A program made the position numbers and the translations under genes. Below the pieces are notes generated by a model, which worked only from the letters and a program-made list of their open reading frames with translations, did no database searches and was not told the origin of the DNA. Below are positions 10,786 through 20,967 of a DNA stretch of 64,000 bases, piece by piece; positions within the stretch are counted from its first letter, which is position 1, and every line of letters begins with the position of its first letter. The stretch is from Alphaproteobacteria bacterium (GTDB lineage Bacteria; Pseudomonadota; Alphaproteobacteria; Rhodospirillales; Rhodospirillaceae): the NCBI GenBank assembly GCA_030604885.1, contig JAUVUZ010000008.1:1-64000 (forward strand). Direction: 5' to 3'.

Positions 10786-12992
10786 TTCCGAATTTCGCCA
10801 ACGTCGATCTCAAGTCGATCAAGAGCAGCGCCGCCTATACCGACTGGGAAGCCCGGGTGCGTGCGGAAACCGCCAAGGGCGTCGATGCGGTGCTGTGGGA
10901 AACCCCGGAGAAGATCGGCGTCAAGCCGCTCTATTCGGCGGCCGATCTCGACGGCATGGATCACCTTCACACCATGCCCGGCCTGCCGCCCTACAAGCGC
11001 GGCCCGTATACCACGATGTACGTGAACAAGCCGTGGACGGTGCGCCAGTACGCGGGCTTCTCGACCGCCGAGGAGTCGAACGCGTTCTACCGCCGCAACC
11101 TCGCGGCGGGTCAGAAGGGCCTGTCGATCGCCTTCGACCTCGCCACCCATCGCGGCTATGACTCCGACCATCCGCGCGTCGTCGGCGACGTCGGCATGGC
11201 GGGCGTGGCGGTGGATTCGATCCTCGACATGGAGGTGCTGTTCTCCGGCATTCCGCTCGACCAGATGTCGGTGTCGATGACGATGAACGGCGCGGTGCTG
11301 CCGGTGCTCGCGCTCTATATCCTCGCCGCCGAGGAGCAGGGCGTCTCCCGCGACAAGCTCGCCGGAACGATTCAGAACGACATTCTGAAGGAGTTCATGG
11401 TCCGCAACACCTACATCTATCCGCCGACCCCGTCGATGCGGATCATCTCCGACATCTTCGAGTACACCTCGAAGTATATGCCGAAGTACAACTCGATCTC
11501 GATCTCCGGCTATCACATGCAGGAAGCCGGAGCGACCGCCGATATCGAAGTCGCCTACACCCTCGCCGACGGCAAGGAATACATCCGCGCCGGCATCGAG
11601 GCGGGCCTGACGGTGGACGATTTCGCGCCGCGCCTGTCGTTCTTCTGGGCGATCGGCATGAACTTCTTCATGGAAGTGGCGAAGATGCGCGCCGCCCGCC
11701 TGCTGTGGGCGCGGATCGTCAAGGGTTTCGATCCCAAGAACCCGAAATCGATGTCGCTGCGCACCCACTCGCAGACGTCGGGCTGGTCGCTCACCGCGCA
11801 GGACGTGTTCAACAACGTGGTGCGCACCCAGATCGAGGCGATGGGCGCGGCCCAGGGCCACACCCAGTCGCTCCACACCAACGCGCTCGACGAAGCGCTG
11901 GCGCTGCCGACCGATTTCTCGGCCCGCATCGCCCGGAACACTCAGCTGTTCATCCAGCAGGAAACCGGCATCTGCAACATCATCGATCCCTGGGCCGGTT
12001 CGTATTACGTCGAATCCCTCACCGACCAGTTGGCGCGGCGCGCCTGGGCGCATATCGAGGAGGTCGAGGCCTCCGGCGGCATGGCCAAGGCGATCGAGGC
12101 GGGGATTCCGAAGATGCGCATCGAGGAGGCGGCCGCCCGCACCCAGGCGCGCATCGACGCGGGTCGCCAGACCGTCGTCGGCGTCAACAAGTTCAAGCTC
12201 GACGGCGAGGAATCCGTCGACGTGCTGAAGGTGGAAAACACCGAGGTGCGCAAGAAGCAGATCGAGAAGCTCGAACGGCTGCGCGCCAATCGCGACCAGT
12301 CGCGGGTGGACGCCTGCCTCGCCCGCATCACCGAGGCGGCGGGGGCCAAGCGTGGCGAAGCCGCCTACGGCAATCTTCTGGAACTGGCGGTCGAGGCGGT
12401 GCGTGCCCGCGCTTCGCTCGGCGAGATTTCCGACGCCTGCGAGAAGGTGTTCGGTCGCCACAAGGCGGTGATCCGCGCGATTTCGGGCGTCTACACCGCC
12501 GAAGTCGGAAAGGACTCGCCGCAGATGAAAACCGTCGCCAAGCTGATCGAACGCTTCGAGGCCAAGGAAGGCCGTCGTCCGCGCATCTTCCTCGCGAAGA
12601 TGGGCCAGGACGGCCACGATCGCGGCCAGAAGGTGATCGCCACCGGCTTCGCCGACATGGGCTTCGACGTCGATATCGGCTCGCTGTTCCAGACCCCGGA
12701 GGAAGCCGCTCGCCAGGCGGTGGAAAACGACGCCCACGTCGTCGGCGTCTCGTCGCTCGCGGCCGGGCATCTCACCCTGGTTCCGGCGCTGCGCGACGAA
12801 CTCAAGAAGATGGGCCGCGAGGACATCATGATTATCGTCGGCGGCGTGATTCCGCCGCAGGACTTCCAGGCGCTCTACGATTTCGGCGCGGCGGCGATCT
12901 TCCCGCCCGGCACGGTGATCTCGGAATCCGCCAAGGAAGTGCTGGAGAAGCTGATGGTCCACCTCGGCTTCGACACCGGGGCGGTCGCGTGA
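10782..12992 (+). CDS. Methylmalonyl-CoA mutase, large (B12-binding) subunit
   Basis: [55 protein letters not shown]-terminal B12-binding motif [27 protein letters not shown]. Confidence 0.96.
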   Translation: MIPNFANVDLKSIKSSAAYTDWEARVRAETAKGVDAVLWETPEKIGVKPLYSAADLDGMDHLHTMPGLPPYKRGPYTTMYVNKPWTVRQYAGFSTAEESNAFYRRNLAAGQKGLSIAFDLATHRGYDSDHPRVVGDVGMAGVAVDSILDMEVLFSGIPLDQMSVSMTMNGAVLPVLALYILAAEEQGVSRDKLAGTIQNDILKEFMVRNTYIYPPTPSMRIISDIFEYTSKYMPKYNSISISGYHMQEAGATADIEVAYTLADGKEYIRAGIEAGLTVDDFAPRLSFFWAIGMNFFMEVAKMRAARLLWARIVKGFDPKNPKSMSLRTHSQTSGWSLTAQDVFNNVVRTQIEAMGAAQGHTQSLHTNALDEALALPTDFSARIARNTQLFIQQETGICNIIDPWAGSYYVESLTDQLARRAWAHIEEVEASGGMAKAIEAGIPKMRIEEAAARTQARIDAGRQTVVGVNKFKLDGEESVDVLKVENTEVRKKQIEKLERLRANRDQSRVDACLARITEAAGAKRGEAAYGNLLELAVEAVRARASLGEISDACEKVFGRHKAVIRAISGVYTAEVGKDSPQMKTVAKLIERFEAKEGRRPRIFLAKMGQDGHDRGQKVIATGFADMGFDVDIGSLFQTPEEAARQAVENDAHVVGVSSLAAGHLTLVPALRDELKKMGREDIMIIVGGVIPPQDFQALYDFGAAAIFPPGTVISESAKEVLEKLMVHLGFDTGAVA

Positions 12993-14065
12993 TGACGGCG
13001 CTTTCGGTCGATACCGGCAAAGTGTCGGTCACGCCGCCCAACGCAGGCAAGGAGGCGCGCGTCAAGCGCGCCTCCCTCAGCCTCGAAGACTACGTGAACG
13101 GCATCCTCTCCCGCGACCGCGCCCGCCTCGCGCGGGCGATCTCGCTGGTGGAGAGCAGCAACCCGGACCATCAGAAGCTCGCTCAGGAGCTGCTGGTGCA
13201 ATTGGCGCCGCATGCGGGCAAGGCGCACCGCATCGGCATTACCGGCGTGCCCGGGGTGGGGAAGTCCACCTTCATCGAATGCTTCGGCAATCTCCTCACC
13301 GCCAAGGGGCACCGCGTCGGCGTGCTGGCGGTGGACCCCAGCTCCAGCCGCTCCGGCGGCTCGATCCTCGGCGACAAGACCCGCATGGAGACCCTCGCCA
13401 ACAATCCCGACGCCTACATTCGCCCCTCGCCCTCCTCGGGGCGGCTGGGCGGCGTCACCCGCACCACGCGCGAGACGATGCTGGTGATGGAGGCGGCGGG
13501 CTACGACGTGATCCTGGTGGAGACGGTGGGCGCGGGGCAGAACGAGACCGTGGTCGCCGACATGACCGATTTCTTCCTGGTGCTGATGCTGCCCGGCGCG
13601 GGCGACGAGCTTCAAGGGATCAAGAAGGGCGTGCTCGAACTCGCCGACATGATCGCGGTCAACAAATGCGAGGACGACAACGCGCAAAAGGCCGAGGCGG
13701 CGCGTCAGCACTATGCCAACGCGTTGCACATCATGACCCCGACCTCGCCCAACTGGCGGCCGCCGGTGCTGAAGATCTCCGGTCTCAAAGGCATCGGCCT
13801 CGAAGAGCTGTGGGAGAATATCGAGGAACACCAGCGCATTCTCGCCGAAACCGGCGAGCTGGACGAGGCGCGCCGCCGCCAGCGCATCAAGTGGATGTGG
13901 AGCATGATCGAGGACAAGCTGATGGATGCGGTGAAGAGCCATCCGGAGGTGCGCGCCGAACTGCCCGCGATCCGCGCCGATGTGGAGGCGGGGGCGATGA
14001 CGGTGCCGCTGGCGGTGCTCAAGGTTTTGCGCGCCTTCGGTCTCGAAGTGGGGTTGGGGGGCTGA
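12992..14065 (+). CDS. meaB: Methylmalonyl-CoA mutase-associated GTPase MeaB/ArgK
   Basis: RIGITGVPGVGKSTFIECFG, VDPSSSRSGGSILGDKTRM, VETVGAGQNETVVADMTDFFLVLMLPGAGDELQGIKKG. Confidence 0.93.
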   Translation: MTALSVDTGKVSVTPPNAGKEARVKRASLSLEDYVNGILSRDRARLARAISLVESSNPDHQKLAQELLVQLAPHAGKAHRIGITGVPGVGKSTFIECFGNLLTAKGHRVGVLAVDPSSSRSGGSILGDKTRMETLANNPDAYIRPSPSSGRLGGVTRTTRETMLVMEAAGYDVILVETVGAGQNETVVADMTDFFLVLMLPGAGDELQGIKKGVLELADMIAVNKCEDDNAQKAEAARQHYANALHIMTPTSPNWRPPVLKISGLKGIGLEELWENIEEHQRILAETGELDEARRRQRIKWMWSMIEDKLMDAVKSHPEVRAELPAIRADVEAGAMTVPLAVLKVLRAFGLEVGLGG

Positions 14066-14071
14066 AACCCC

Positions 14072-14100
14072 TTGACCTCTGGTATGTGATAGTGTAACAA
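14072..14100 (+). promoter_or_regulatory. Candidate promoter upstream of riboswitch 2
   Basis: TTGACC-N17-TAACAA, with TGTGATAGTGTAAC across spacer and -10. Confidence 0.4.
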
Positions 14101-14110
14101 ATATTCTTGT

Positions 14111-14288
14111 CGATGCGACGGTTCCCCCGGACCACCGGGGGTGAAAAGGGAAGCCGGTTCAATTCCGGCGCTGTCCCCGCAACTGTGAGCGGCGAGCCCA
14201 GTCCGAATGCCACTGGCCGAATGGCCGGGAAGGCGGACCCCGGGTCCAGACCCGCGAGCCAGGAGACCTGCCGCCGCACGCGTCACGA
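14111..14288 (+). ncRNA. Cobalamin riboswitch 2
   Basis: AAGCCGGTTCAATTCCGGCGCTGTCCCCGCAACTGTGAGCGG; GCCACTGG; CCGGGAAGGCGGA; B12 box GCGAGCCAGGAGACCTGCC (14254-14272). Confidence 0.94.
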
Positions 14289-14643
14289 CCGCAGGCCGGG
14301 GGCTGTGTGCGGTGCGGATTTCCGCTTGTGACGCAAGGTTTTGTGTCATGGGTCGGAGTCCGTTGCGATGCGAGAGTTTCCGGGATTTTCCCTGCATGTT
14401 TTGGCCCGCTGGTCGGGCGATCGCGGATTCGTGCCGCCGTTCTGGGGAGCGCGCGCGTTCCCCGAGGATTTGCCGTTCGCCGCCGGGTGCGCCCACACCG
14501 CGCCCGGCGAGCGCGAGACTCCGGCGGCACAGACGGGACCGTGACCTGCAACTTTGGAGCAGGCGATAACGGCCCGCCCGCTCCCCCCTGTTGAAGGTCG
14601 CGTTTGACCGACCCCGCACCGAGCAGCGGGTCGGCAGACTTGC

Positions 14644-14676
14644 GGCGGCGGCCTCTCCCGGCTGCCGCCGCCTTTT
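14644..14676 (+). terminator. GC-rich hairpin plus T4, candidate expression platform of riboswitch 2
   Basis: GGCGGCGGC-...-GCCGCCGCC-TTTT, ending about 10 nt before the cobN Shine-Dalgarno GGAGG. Confidence 0.5.
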
Positions 14677-14696
14677 CGTATGCGTGGAGGTTGGAA

Positions 14697-17600
14697 TTGT
14701 CTTCGAGCGACGCAACGGTGCTGGTGGTGGACGCCACCGGCTCGCATCTCGCCCAGTTCGCCGCCGCGGCGGCACGGCTGCCCGAGGGGGTGCGGGTGGC
14801 GGCCCGCAGCCGCGACGACCTCGCCGGCCCGGGCGCCCTCGACGCCTGCGTGGCGCTGGCGGCGGAGGCCGCGGCGCTGATTCTGCTGCCGATGGGCGGC
14901 AGCGCGTCGATTCCCGGGCGCGACCGTCTGGTGGCGGCGCTGGCGGGGCGGCCGGTGCACGTTCACGCCGGTCTCTCCTCCGCCGACGAACAGGGGTTCG
15001 CCCAGGCCGTGTGCGCCGATTTCGGCAGTCCCGCGTATCTGCGGCGGCAGGCGTACCTGCGGCGCGGCGGCGCCGACAACCTGGCGGCGCTGATGCAGCA
15101 GTTGCTGCGTGACGGCGGGCGCGACCTCCCCGCGCCGCCGCCGCCCGCCGAGCGCCCCACCGAGGGGATTCATCACCCGGCGTGGACCGGCGGTCACGAC
15201 ACCGACGCCTATCTCGCCTGGGCGCGGGCGCGCCTCGGCGCCGACGCGCCGGTGCTCGGCCTGTGGTTCCACCACAACGCCTGGGCCAACGCCGATCTCG
15301 CGCCCTACGATGCGCTGATCGCGGAAATCGAGGCCCAGGGCGGCATTCCCCTGCCGGTGTTCCATGTGCGCTTCCCCGATGCGGACCTCGGCAACCTCAC
15401 CGGGGCGGCGCTGGTGGAGCGGTTCTTCAAGCGCCGCGGCCGGGCGGTGATCGACGCGCTGCTGTCGCCGATGAGCTTCTCCCTGGCGCGCGCCGGGATG
15501 GATGCGGAGGCGATGTTCGCAGCCCTCGACGTGCCGGTGCTGCAACTGGTGGTCGCCTCCTCCTCCGCCGCCGCGTGGGAGGCCTCGGCGCAGGGGTTGT
15601 CGCCGGTCGACGTGTCGATGCAGGTGGCGCAGCCGGAGTTCGACGGCGCGATCCTCGGCGGCGTCGTCGCCACCCGCGAACTCGGCGCGCCGGATGCCGC
15701 CACCGGCGCCCGCGCGGTGCGGCGCGAGCCGGTGGAGGAGCGGGTGCGCGGCCTCGTCGCCTGGGCGATGAACTGGGTGCGCCTGCGCCGCACGCCGCCT
15801 GCCGCGCGCAAGGTGGCGATCCTGTTCCACCACTATCCGCCGAAGAATCACCGCCTCGGCTGCGCCTTCGGCCTCGACAGCTTCGCCAGCGTGGTGGCGA
15901 TGCTGGAGCGCTTGAAGGCGGAGGGCTATTCCGTCGCCCGCGATTACGCCGACGGCGACGCCCTGGCCTTCGACCTCCTGTCCCGCCTCACCAACGACCG
16001 CCGCTTCCTGCCGCCCGCCGAGATGGCGCGCCGCGCCGCCGCCCGCGTGCCGGGGGAACGGGTGGCCCGCTGGGCGGACGCGCTGCCCGAGGCGCCGCGC
16101 GCCGAAATGGCGCGGGCGTGGGGGCCGCCGCCGGGGGTCGCCTTCTGCCACGGCGGCGAGGCGCTGATCGGCGGCGTCGTCAACGGCAACGTCTTCATCG
16201 GCATGCAGCCGTCGCGGGTGCGCGAGGCGGGCGAGGGCGAGGCCCTCGACCTGCCCGACGGCGGCCTGATCCACGATCCGCATCTGCCGCCCACCCATCA
16301 CTACCTCGCCTATTACCGCTGGCTGCGGGAGGACTTCGGCGCCCACGCGGTGGTCCACGTCGGCATGCACGGCACCCTCGAATGGCTGCCGGGCAAGGCG
16401 GTGGGCCTGTCCGGCGCGTGCTATCCCGAGGCGATCCTGGCGGACCTTCCCAACCTCTACCCCTACATCGTCGACAACCCGGGCGAGGGCACCCAGGCGA
16501 AGCGCCGCGCCCGCGCGCTGATCCTCGACCACATGATCCCGGCGCAGATGGGCGCCGGACTCGCCGAGCCGGTCCAGGAGATCGCCGACCTGATCGAGCG
16601 GGCGGGCCTGGCGGCGCAGGAGGACCCGGCCAAGGTGGCGATGCTGGCGGCGGAGATCCGCGCCCGCGCCGCCGCCGCGCACCTCGACGTGCCCGAGGGC
16701 GACGACGCGGCGGTGCTGGAGGCGCTCCACGATCGGATCACCGAACTCGCCACCACCGCGGTGGCCGACGGCCTGCACGTGTTCGGCAGCCCGCCCCAGG
16801 GCGCGCGCTTCAACCGCACCCTCGCCCAGTTCGCGCGTCTGCCCAACGGCGGCACGCCCTCGCTGTGGGAGGCGATCGCCGCCGCCAACCGCGTCGGCGA
16901 GGCGGAGGCGCTGGCGCAGGCCGAGGCGGCGTTCGCCGAGCTGGACGCGCGCGGCTGGGATGCGGCGACGGTGGCGGCGGTGACGGCGGAGCGGTTCGGC
17001 GGCTCCGCGCGGGTGCGCGCGGCGCTCGCCTTCGTCGCCGAGGTGGCGCGGCCCAAGCTGGTTCAGACCACCGACGAGCTGGAGTCTTTCGCCCGGGGCC
17101 TCGCCGGGCGCTACGTGCCGCCGGGCGGCTCCGGCGCGCCGACCCGCGGCAGCCTCGACGCCCTGCCCACCGGGCGCAACTTCTACTCCGTCGACCCGGC
17201 GCGGATTCCGACGCGGGAGGCGTGGACCGTGGGGGTGGCGCAGGGCGACGCCCTGGTGGCCCGCTACCGCGCCGACCACGGTCGCTATCCCGAACAGGTG
17301 GGGATGGTGCTGTGGGCCGGGCCGACGATGCGCACCCGCGGCGACGACGTCGCGGAAATCCTCTACCTGATCGGCGTGCGGCCGGTGTGGGAGGCGGGGT
17401 CCGGCCGGATTCTCGGGGTCGAGCCGATCCCGCTGGCGGAGCGCGCGTTCCCCCGCCTCGACGTGACGGTGCGGGCGAGCGGCCTGCTGCGCGACGCCTT
17501 CCCCAACCTGATGGGGCTGATCGACGCCGCGACGCGGATGGTGGCGGCCCTCGACGAGCCGCCCGAGGTCAACCCGCTCGCCCGCAACGTGGCGGTGGAC

Positions 17601-18434
17601 GCGGCCGAGCTGGTGCGGGCGGGCGTGCCGCCCGAGGAGGCGGCGCGGCGCGCGCGCTTCCGGGTGTTTTCCGACCGCCCCGGCACCTATGGCGCGGGCG
17701 TCAACCACCTGCTCGAAAGCGGCGAGTGGCGCACCGTGGACGACATCGCCGCGGTCTAGGTCGGCTGGGGCGGCTACGCCTACGGCGAGGGCGTCCACGG
17801 CGCGGCGGGCCACGAGGATTTCCGCCGCCGCCTCGGGCGTCTCGACCTGACCCTCAAGACCCAGGACAGCCGCGAGCACGACATCCTCTCGGGCGACGAC
17901 CCCAACGCCTACCAGGGCGGCATGAACGCGGCGGTGCGCGCCTTCTCCGGCCGCGCGGCGGCGAGCTACGCCGGGGATTCCAGCGACCCACGCAAGCCCA
18001 AGGTGCGCACCACCGCCGAGGAGGCGCGCTTCGTGTTCCACGCCCGGGTGCTGAACCCGCGCTGGATCGAGGGCATGCGCCGCCACGGCTTCAAGGGCGC
18101 GGGGGACATGGCGCGGCAGGTGGAACTCGCCTGCCAGTGGGACGCCACCAGCGGCATCCTCGAGGACTGGCAGTATGAGGAAATCGCCAAGACCTACGCC
18201 TTCGACCCGGAGATGCAGGCGTTCTTCAAGGCGCACAACCCCTATGCGCTCCACGATATCGCCGAACGTCTGATGGAGGCGATTTCCCGAGGTCTGTGGG
18301 AGAGCCCCGGCGCGGCCTATGCCGACTTGGAAGCGCTTTTGCTCGACGCCGAGGGCGATATCGAAGATGCCGTCATGGGAGATGGGGAGTCGGAAAACGA
18401 GGGAAAATGCGAATCCGCATCGCAGTTCGGGTGA
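14697..18434 (+). pseudogene. cobN: Cobaltochelatase CobN-type subunit, frame interrupted by in-frame TAG at 17757-17759
   Basis: CobN motifs HVGMHGTLEWLPGKAVGLSGACYPEAILADLPNLYPYIVDNPGEGTQAKRRAR, then after TAG in the same frame VGWGGYAYGEGVHG...KTQDSREHDILSGDDPNAYQGGMNAAVRAFSG. TTG start with GGAGG Shine-Dalgarno. Confidence 0.8.
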
Positions 18435-18520
18435 CTCCAGGAGGCCGAAGCCACGTCCAACATGGGGCCGGTATGAACGCCAAGGATCTATGGATTTAGA
18501 TAACAGAGCTGCTGAGCACA

Positions 18521-18583
18521 GACAGTTGGGGTCCCCGGAACCAAAACAAAGCCCGTTAGGAGAAATCCTGGCGGGCTTATTGT
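18521..18583 (+). repeat. Left copy of ~60-bp imperfect direct repeat (tRNA-3'-end-like plus terminator hairpin)
   Basis: GACAGTTGGGGTCCCCGGAACCAAAACAAAGCCCGTTAGGAGAAATCCTGGCGGGCTTATTG; compare 46462-46523. Confidence 0.6.
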
Positions 18584-18658
18584 ACGCAGGCGCAGGGATG
18601 ATCTAGGGTGGGGCGCGGGCTTGGACCTGCTCCCCTTTTTTTGTTTCTGCCGCTTGGA

Positions 18659-19585
18659 TCAGCGAGGTTCGACGACTCCGGTCTGGGCAGTGATTCGGCC
18701 ATAGTGTTCGATCCGCCGATGGCGGGCGAAGTCGAATATCGTGCTCTTGCCGAACGCGCAGAGGTCGAAATCGCAGTCGGCGGTAATCAACTCGTCGTCC
18801 TCGGTTTCCGCCTTGGCGATGATGAATCCGTTCGGATCGACGATCACGCTGCCGCCCATCAGGTGATTTCCGTCCTCGACGCCCGTCTTTGCGATTCCGG
18901 CCACGAACGTGGCGTTCTGGTATGCGCCCGCTTGCAGCGAAAGCTCGGAGTGGAACAGGCGCTCCTTCAGCCCTTCTCCGGGGTGTTGGCTGTTCGCCGA
19001 CGGCGTGTTGTAGCCGATGGTGACGAGCTGCACGCCCTGGAGACCCATGCAGCGGAAGGTTTCCGGCCAACGGCGGTCGTTGCAGATCGCCATGCCCATC
19101 AGCACGCCTTCGTTGCGCCAGACGTTGAAGCCGAGGTCTCCCGGTTCGAAGTAGCGCTTTTCGAGGTGCTGGTGGGTGCGCTCGGGGTCGTATTCGACGT
19201 GGCCGGGCAGGTGGATCTTGCGGTACTTGCCGACGATCTCACCCTTGCGGTTGGTGAGGATCGAGGTGTTGAAGTGGTGTCCGTCGGGGGTAAGCTCGGC
19301 ATAGCCGAAGGTCATCGCGACGCCGAGTTCTGCCGCCAGATCGAACAGCGGGCGGGTCGCGCCGTTCGGCATCTCCCGCTCGAACCAGACGTCCGCTTCG
19401 GCGCGATTTTCCATATACCAGCGGGGGAAGAAGGTGGTCAGCGCGAGCTCCGGGTACACCAGCATGCCGACACCCTTCGCCGCGGCCTCCCGCATCAAGT
19501 CCATCATCCGCACCACCACGGTTTCGCGGCTGTCCTCCTTCTGAGCCGGGCCCATCTGGGCGCCGCCGACAATGAGTCTGGTCAT
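18659..19585 (-). CDS. N-carbamoyl-D-amino acid hydrolase (carbon-nitrogen hydrolase family)
   Basis: PELALTTFFPRWYMENRAEAD, NTSILTNRKGEIVGKYRKIHLPGH, HLEKRYFEPGDLGFNV, GMAICNDRRWPETFRCMGLQG. Confidence 0.88.
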   Translation of the reverse strand: MTRLIVGGAQMGPAQKEDSRETVVVRMMDLMREAAAKGVGMLVYPELALTTFFPRWYMENRAEADVWFEREMPNGATRPLFDLAAELGVAMTFGYAELTPDGHHFNTSILTNRKGEIVGKYRKIHLPGHVEYDPERTHQHLEKRYFEPGDLGFNVWRNEGVLMGMAICNDRRWPETFRCMGLQGVQLVTIGYNTPSANSQHPGEGLKERLFHSELSLQAGAYQNATFVAGIAKTGVEDGNHLMGGSVIVDPNGFIIAKAETEDDELITADCDFDLCAFGKSTIFDFARHRRIEHYGRITAQTGVVEPR

Positions 19586-19682
19586 GCTTGCCTGTCCTTA
19601 TCACGGCCTGAGATGAACCTTGTCCATACGGTGTGAGGGCAGGCGGGGGAAATCAGTATTGCGTGGGAAGGATAACCCTGGC

Positions 19683-20699
19683 TTATACCCGGCGCGTCGG
19701 CAGAGACTGTGCGAACGCGTCCGCTCCGGCGCGGCGCTTGCCGCGTGGTCGCGCCGGAGCCGACTTCGGCTCGGTCTTGGCGGTGTCTTCCCGTGCGCCG
19801 AGGCCGGCCTCGGCCATTGCCGCGCGGATGGTGCGGATGAAGGCCTTCGCGGGTTTTGACAGGGGTGCGTAGCGGGAATAGATCACCTCGGCGGGAACGT
19901 CGATGGTCTCGGTGCCCACGACTTTCCGCACCCGCAACCCCGGAAGTTCGAGCTTTCCCGTCGCGAATTCGTCGACGATGGCGATCCCGGCGCCCGCCTG
20001 TACCATCGGATAGGCGTGGGCGGGAGAGAGAACCTCGATCACCGGATGCAGGGGCGCGCCCGCCTTGGCCCACATGGTTTCGAGAATTGAGCCCAGCGGA
20101 CTTTCCGGCGGATAGCTGATCAGCGGATAGCGCGTCAGGTCTTCGAGCGTGATGCGAGCAAGGCGTTCGAGCGGGTGTCCGTGCGGGCAGATGCAGACCA
20201 GGCCCGCGCAGCCGACGACGCGGGATTCGAGGCTGGGGTGGTCGCTGCGCATGATCTGGAAGCCAAGCTGGTGGGTCTGGTCCAGCACCGACTGCACCAG
20301 AAGGCTACGCGGCAGCTTGTGCAGAAAAACCTTCACCTCTGGGTATTGCTCGCGAAACCGTGCGATCGCGCGAGGAATGATCACCTCGCCGGTGGAGGGA
20401 CTGGAGACGATCTGAAGGTATTGGTCGGCCTTGAGCGCGAGTTTGCCTGCGAGGTCGTTGATGCGCGAGATCCCGACGTAGGCGGCGTTGATCTCGCGCT
20501 GAAGTTCGCGGGCTTCGTGGGTTGGGTGGAGGCGGCCGCGCACGCGTAGGAACAGCGCGTAGCCCAGGCGGGTCTCCATGTAGGCGAGCGACTGGCTTAT
20601 GGCCGGCTGCGACACGCAGAGGATACGCGCCGCGCCGCTGATCGATCCGGCCTCGGTAATCGCCTTGAGAACTTCGATTTGACGCAGGCTGAGAAGCAT
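19683..20699 (-). CDS. LysR-family transcriptional regulator
   Basis: N-terminal HTH MLLSLRQIEVLKAITEAGSISGAARILCVSQPAISQSLAYMETRLGYALFLR. Confidence 0.88.
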   Translation of the reverse strand: MLLSLRQIEVLKAITEAGSISGAARILCVSQPAISQSLAYMETRLGYALFLRVRGRLHPTHEARELQREINAAYVGISRINDLAGKLALKADQYLQIVSSPSTGEVIIPRAIARFREQYPEVKVFLHKLPRSLLVQSVLDQTHQLGFQIMRSDHPSLESRVVGCAGLVCICPHGHPLERLARITLEDLTRYPLISYPPESPLGSILETMWAKAGAPLHPVIEVLSPAHAYPMVQAGAGIAIVDEFATGKLELPGLRVRKVVGTETIDVPAEVIYSRYAPLSKPAKAFIRTIRAAMAEAGLGAREDTAKTEPKSAPARPRGKRRAGADAFAQSLPTRRV

Positions 20700-20967
20700 G
20701 ATCCGTACTCAAGCAAGATGCAGACCATCGTGTTCGTGCAGAATTGTTAATATATTTCAATGAGGTGGGTTTCTGTCTGGAGTGCGTGCGGCGGTTTGCG
20801 GCGGACGCCGGCGCGAAAAATGTGCAAATCCTTTGATGCGCCCGGTTTTTCGGCAGGTTCCATAACCGTCCATTATGGATTGCGACTTTTTCTGATAACC
20901 GGCCCGGGGAATGCCGATGTTAGCGTTTTTACTCCATTCCGAATGACTCCAGATTCCGGGGGGTGAA

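Noticed and set aside
14604-14696. Upstream TTG (14604) as cobN start, as in the ORF track
   Set aside because: No good ribosome-binding site and the extra residues span the terminator hairpin; TTG at 14697 has GGAGG at proper spacing and starts the conserved sequence.
17757-17759. Pyrrolysine or other recoding at the cobN TAG
   Set aside because: No pyl genes or recoding signal in the window and CobN is not a known Pyl protein; a point mutation or sequencing error is simpler.
14346-18254. 1302-aa minus-strand ORF opposite cobN (similar long antisense frames at 139-2277, 8692-10782, 10710-12962, 55494-59369)
   Set aside because: His/Arg/Gly/Ala-biased translations with no recognisable domain, mirrored on well-supported genes; typical spurious open frames in high-GC DNA. 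The 55494-59369 frame contains a real gene only in its 3' part.
128-18583. Calling the whole cobalamin/heme region a second mobile island next to tRNA-fMet
   Set aside because: It does begin at a tRNA 3' end and ends at the left repeat, but the content is ordinary core metabolism and no integrase is visible, so I keep it only as an alternative in the island finding.
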